From 9FT-COMBO-53-11 sp035291485 (GTDB lineage Bacteria > Patescibacteriota > WWE3 > 9FT-COMBO-53-11), in NCBI GenBank assembly GCA_035291485.1, contig DATDSA010000026.1, positions 1-29,753 of the forward strand: a DNA stretch of 29,753 nt, written 5' to 3'. The position numbers were made by a program, and so were the translations under genes. The notes under the pieces were generated by a model. The model ran no database searches and was not told where the DNA came from. It saw nothing but the letters and a program-made list of their open reading frames with translations. Below, piece after piece: positions 27,222 to 29,753 of the stretch; within the stretch, counting starts at the first letter, position 1, and every line of letters begins with the position of its first letter.

Positions 27222-27225
27222 ACTG

Positions 27226-28239
27226 ATGGAGATTAAAGAAATACTCGAGGAGAGGTCTTGGGAAGAATTTTTAACCCGTCAGCCGCACACCTCTTTTCTG
27301 CAATCTTGGGCCTGGGGAGAATTCCAAGATAAATTGGGGCTTTCCCACCACCGTTTTGGGACTTACCAAGGCGGGGCGTTGGATGGGATTTGCCAGGCGC
27401 TGGTCGGCCGACGGAAGTTGGGGAGCTTTGTTTATGTGCCGCGGGGACCGATCTTAAAATCTTTCGAAAGGGGGCGCGCTCAAGAGACTTTGAAGTATCT
27501 CCGGAATTTTGCGGCGAGCGAAAAGGTGGATTACTTGCGGGTGGAACCGCACTGGGAAGCCAGTCCCGATCTCGACGAACTATTTCGAGAGGAAGGTTAT
27601 CGTCGGGCGCAGGTGGTGACCAGCCAAGCCGGGGGCGTATCGCTGCTATTGGACCTTTCCCTTTCGGAGGAAGACCTTTTGGCGCAGATGCGCAAGACCA
27701 CGCGGTATCTGGTGAGAAGCGCCGAGGGTTTGGGGATGGAGGTTCACCGCAGCGCCGATCCGCGGAAGATGGAAGAATTTCATCGATTGATGAGCGTTAC
27801 TCGCCGTCGGCAGAGCTTTGTCCCCCAATCCCACCGCTATCTGCAGACTCAGTTTGAGACTCTTGCTCCGCGGGGAATGGCCGAGCTGGTTTTGGCGACC
27901 CACCAGGGCGACGTGCTTTCGGCGGCGGTCGTCTTTTCCTACGGGGATACCGTGACCTACGTCCACGGAGCCTCCATTCGGACGAACCTGCCGGTCTCCT
28001 ACTTCCTTCTCTGGGAGATTATTAAGGAGGCGAAGAAGGATGGCTATCGCTACTTTGATTTTTGGGGAATTGCCCCGAACGACGACCCCCGCCACCCCTG
28101 GTACGGCTATTCCCTGTTCAAGAAGGGATTCGGCGGCTACCAAGTAGATTACGCCGGCGTCTGGGACTACCCGCTCACCCCCAAGTACTGGGCTGTTTTT
28201 GGAGCCGAGAAGATCCGCCGGTTAGTGAGGCGATACTAA
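27226..28239 (+). CDS. Fem-like aminoacyl-tRNA-dependent peptidoglycan transferase (second of pair)
   Basis: A 337-residue FemX-like enzyme with two GNAT folds. SFLQSWAWGEFQDKLGL with FVYVPRGPIL, then DLSLSEEDLLAQMRKTTRYLVRSAEGLGM, and finally VTYVHGASIRTNLPVSYFL and YRYFDFWGIAPNDDPRHPWYGYSLFKKGFGG are all family hallmarks. It keeps the Y-x-HGAS motif that the divergent paralogue has lost or altered (THSASS). Substrate amino acid and acceptor are unknown; in Gram-positive bacteria these enzymes build the interpeptide bridge. It starts directly behind an extended -10 box. Confidence 0.92.
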   Translation: MEIKEILEERSWEEFLTRQPHTSFLQSWAWGEFQDKLGLSHHRFGTYQGGALDGICQALVGRRKLGSFVYVPRGPILKSFERGRAQETLKYLRNFAASEKVDYLRVEPHWEASPDLDELFREEGYRRAQVVTSQAGGVSLLLDLSLSEEDLLAQMRKTTRYLVRSAEGLGMEVHRSADPRKMEEFHRLMSVTRRRQSFVPQSHRYLQTQFETLAPRGMAELVLATHQGDVLSAAVVFSYGDTVTYVHGASIRTNLPVSYFLLWEIIKEAKKDGYRYFDFWGIAPNDDPRHPWYGYSLFKKGFGGYQVDYAGVWDYPLTPKYWAVFGAEKIRRLVRRY

Positions 28240-28270
28240 TGACGCAGCGTTAGCGAGGACAGCATTGATT

Positions 28271-29062
28271 TTAATTTCTCCAGGTTCCGTCGCCGCGGCG
28301 GGTTTTGCTACGCTCTCTCGTCATCGAGAGTTCCCGATAGAGATTTCGCCAATCCTCCCTTGATAGGTGGGCCGGCCGGGCCTGCGGCGATATTTTTGAT
28401 CCTGCCAATATTCCGGCTTCGAACCGGTGATGCAGCATTTTGCGCGGTTGGGCAAAACCGTGGTGGAGGAATTTCGCCAGCCGCACCGCGTCCCCGATTT
28501 TTGGTTTGGGATAGAGTTCAATATGAATAATCGCGGAGTCCACCTTCGGTTGGGGAGAGAAGGCTCCCGGCTTAACGACCTGGATAATTCGCGCTTCGCC
28601 AAAATTCGCGACAAAGTTGGAGAGATAAGTGGCATCGGGTGCTTTGGCGGCGATCTTTTCGGCTACCTCTTTCTGAACTATAAAGGTAATCGATTTCGGC
28701 CGGTGGGGAGAGTGCAGAATCTTGTGGATTAAGGGGGAAGTTATCTGGTACGGAATAGCGCCAACAACCTTGTAATTTGCTAATTGATAATTGCTAATTG
28801 GAAATTCGAGGATGTCGGCATTGACGATCGCAACGTTGGAGTAACCTTTAAGGTTCCTCTGGAGTAAGGGGATTAGATCGCGATCAAACTCGACGGCGAT
28901 GACTTTCCCGGCCCGCGCCGCCAACTCCCTCGTCACGGTGCCGGTCCCGGCGCCGACTTCGAGAATCGTGTCGGTCTTTTCGATCTGCGCCGCCGCAGTT
29001 AGGTCACCCACGACCCCTTCATCTACGAGGAAATTCTGACCGAGTTCTTTTTTTGCTTGCAT
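28271..29062 (-). CDS. rsmA: 16S rRNA dimethyladenosine transferase (RsmA/KsgA)
   Basis: A 263-residue SAM-dependent enzyme that dimethylates two adjacent adenines near the 3' end of 16S rRNA. KKELGQNFLVD, LEVGAGTGTVTREL (SAM loop), AVEFDRDLIPLL and ADILEF are standard. Motif IV, usually NLPY or NIPY, reads GAIPYQITSPL, with Ala in place of the Asn that contacts the target adenine. The C-terminal domain (FLHHGFAQPRKMLHHRF) is present. The last 20 residues are a basic extension. The ATG lies 7 bases after a consensus TATAAT, so the mRNA is probably leaderless. Confidence 0.93.
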   Translation of the reverse strand: MQAKKELGQNFLVDEGVVGDLTAAAQIEKTDTILEVGAGTGTVTRELAARAGKVIAVEFDRDLIPLLQRNLKGYSNVAIVNADILEFPISNYQLANYKVVGAIPYQITSPLIHKILHSPHRPKSITFIVQKEVAEKIAAKAPDATYLSNFVANFGEARIIQVVKPGAFSPQPKVDSAIIHIELYPKPKIGDAVRLAKFLHHGFAQPRKMLHHRFEAGILAGSKISPQARPAHLSREDWRNLYRELSMTRERSKTRRGDGTWRN

Positions 29063-29069
29063 ACTTCAA

Positions 29070-29075
29070 ATTATA
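29070..29075 (-). promoter_or_regulatory. -10 box of a leaderless rsmA promoter
   Basis: Consensus TATAAT on the minus strand, then 7 bases, then the rsmA ATG at 29062. No Shine-Dalgarno sequence can fit. Confidence 0.65.
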
Positions 29076-29081
29076 GCTTCT

Positions 29082-29109
29082 TTGACTTAATCCTATAGCG
29101 GTGTAAAAT
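29082..29109 (+). promoter_or_regulatory. Strong promoter before a structured leader
   Basis: TTGACT (29082-29087), 16 bases, TAAAAT (29104-29109). Transcription should start near 29116, about 115 bases before the GTG at 29232. Confidence 0.65.
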
Positions 29110-29153
29110 TAGAGCGATTGCGCATTCGGCGCGGTCAAGCTCAACGCCTCCGG

Positions 29154-29208
29154 CAAGGCAACGTTTCCCTGGGAAGTCCGCCTCAGGCGGGTGGGAAACA
29201 AGGCAACG
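29154..29208 (+). promoter_or_regulatory. Structured 5' leader hairpin with flanking direct repeats
   Basis: GTTTCCC (29163-29169) pairs with GGGAAAC (29193-29199) and, inside, CCGCC-TCA-GGCGG (29178-29190) forms a second perfect stem. The hairpin is framed by two copies of CAAGGCAACG (29154-29163 and 29199-29208). It ends about 10 bases before the AAGGAGAG ribosome site, so folding could affect translation. No known riboswitch class is recognised. Confidence 0.5.
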
Positions 29209-29231
29209 CCGGCTGGCAAGGAGAGAAAGTC

Positions 29232-29600
29232 GTGGCTGCTTGGATTTGGTTCGGGCTCTTCGTGCTCGCAATGGTGCTGTTGGTAAGCATGGCGGTGCGT
29301 TTCAACCGACTCTCAGATGAGCGGGATCTTCTCGAGCACCGCATCTTCGCCGCCCGGAATCAGCTCTTTCCGCTCCTGGACAACGAGTTGTATCGATCGA
29401 TCAAGATCTGGCGGAAAAAGAACAATGCAAGGATGCTGACATTGGGGGGAACATTGCTCGAAGCCGAACGCGTCCTCCGGGTCTTCTATTGGCTTAAGCC
29501 GAATCAAGAGGAAGAGCGGGAGCTCTCAAAACTCTTGGGGAAGCTGGGGGCCAAGTTCGACGCGGACATTACAATTCAGCGCAAAAATTTCAGTTCTTAA
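29232..29600 (+). CDS. Small single-pass membrane protein with cytoplasmic helical tail
   Basis: A 122-residue protein with a membrane helix at residues 3-22 (AWIWFGLFVLAMVLLVSMAV), then about 100 charged residues predicted helical and partly coiled coil (FNRLSDERDLLEHRIFAARN, EEERELSKLLGKLGAKFD). No family recognised. The GTG at 29232 has AAGGAGAG 6 bases upstream; the frame is open back to a TTG at 29118, but those codons cover the hairpin leader and give an unlikely peptide. It is followed by a strong terminator. Confidence 0.6.
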   Translation: MAAWIWFGLFVLAMVLLVSMAVRFNRLSDERDLLEHRIFAARNQLFPLLDNELYRSIKIWRKKNNARMLTLGGTLLEAERVLRVFYWLKPNQEEERELSKLLGKLGAKFDADITIQRKNFSS

Positions 29601-29612
29601 CACTGAACTACT

Positions 29613-29646
29613 AGGCGGTGCCTTCCCACACCGCCTCTTTTCATTT
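29613..29646 (+). terminator. Intrinsic terminator
   Basis: The 8-bp stem AGGCGGTG / CACCGCCT (29613-29636) with an 8-base loop is followed by CTTTTCATTT, 13 bases after the stop of the preceding gene. Confidence 0.88.
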
Positions 29647-29654
29647 GGTAAGGT

Positions 29655-29672
29655 TATACTATATATAGTATA
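29655..29672. repeat. Perfect AT-rich palindrome
   Basis: TATACTATATATAGTATA is its own complement over 18 bases. It ends 3 bases before an ATG and contains several -10-like hexamers (TATACT, TATAGT), so it may be promoter and operator at once. Confidence 0.6.
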
Positions 29673-29674
29673 CT

Positions 29675-29753
29675 ATGATAGAGCCGGGTATATGTTACTC
29701 GACAAAAGTGTATATGTCTGTGTATCTTCGGCTCCACCAGCCTTTAGAAATAT
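29675..29753 (+). CDS. Start of a probable GH57-type glycoside hydrolase (truncated by window end)
   Basis: The frame is open from ATG 29675 to the window end (26 codons). The visible VYMSVYLRLHQPLEI resembles the first strand of family 57 alpha-amylases, where an xxHQP motif opens the catalytic barrel. A second in-frame ATG at 29714 would give MSVYLRLHQP and is equally possible. Family 57 enzymes act on alpha-glucans such as glycogen. The call rests on about ten residues and is tentative. Confidence 0.45.
   Translation, partial: MIEPGICYSTKVYMSVYLRLHQPLEI

Noticed and set aside
29681..29739. tRNA-like ends GAGCCGG ... TCGGCTC followed by CACCA
   Set aside because: The arms are only 54 bases apart end to end and no T-arm GTTCGA-type sequence lies between them, so it cannot fold as a tRNA; the pairing is probably chance within the GH57-like start.

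Overview
The window reads as a chromosomal segment of a Candidate Phyla Radiation (Patescibacteria) bacterium of moderate-to-high GC. This assignment is an inference. It rests on dense small operons with overlapping ends, many small single-pass exported proteins (one with the Cys-rich EAKLCADGS motif common in this group), two Fem-type transferases, a decaprenyl-phosphate phosphoribosyltransferase-like UbiA protein, a VanW/M23 envelope protein, and no central-metabolism operons. TGA is used as an ordinary stop at several genes, for example those ending at 9842 and 19842, so the UGA=Gly code of some CPR lineages does not apply. I see no rRNA, CRISPR array, transposase or prophage. No gene-free stretch exceeds 300 bases; the longest is 26040-26285, which is full of hairpin repeats.

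Layout. 1-2840: the 3' end of a beta-propeller glycosidase-like gene, a small exported protein, a DUF3175 protein, an APH-type kinase and a YwbE-like protein. 2910-5102: an RRM RNA-binding protein and an M23-VanW cell-wall protein ending in a perfect terminator. 5162-7717: an unusual tRNA-Cys, an orphan basic protein, RarA/MgsA, and a tandem pair of 3-TM proteins, one with an in-frame TGA. 7755-10345: an exported protein, a pterin dehydratase, and a protein-repair/stress cluster (tRNA-Cys, Hsp20, ASCH, MsrA, MsrB). 10500-17718: envelope genes (PEGA-SH3 protein, UbiA-type transferase, membrane protein, WecA-like transferase, GT2) plus metG. 17735-22670: a small membrane protein, then rmuC, a membrane protein and a UvrD-nuclease in one operon. 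22661-26123: a CsoR-controlled operon of cysteine-bearing membrane proteins followed by a matrixin-type protease. 26126-28239: hairpin repeats and two divergent Fem-like genes. 28271-29753: rsmA, a small membrane protein behind a structured leader, and the first codons of a probable GH57 gene.

The genes fall into three themes: envelope construction (UbiA, WecA, GT2, Fem, M23-VanW), repair of DNA and oxidised protein (RarA, RmuC, UvrD-nuclease, MsrA/B, Hsp20), and a metal/thiol-responsive membrane module under CsoR. The clearest new signals are: (1) many starts placed 6-9 nt behind a -10 box, implying widespread leaderless mRNAs; (2) a CsoR operator inside the promoter of an operon with no known copper pump but three Cys-motif membrane proteins; (3) a family of about 23-25 nt palindromic repeats, one inside a coding sequence; (4) an in-frame TGA at a Trp position in a tandem duplicate; (5) two tRNA-Cys genes, one with a 6-nt anticodon loop.
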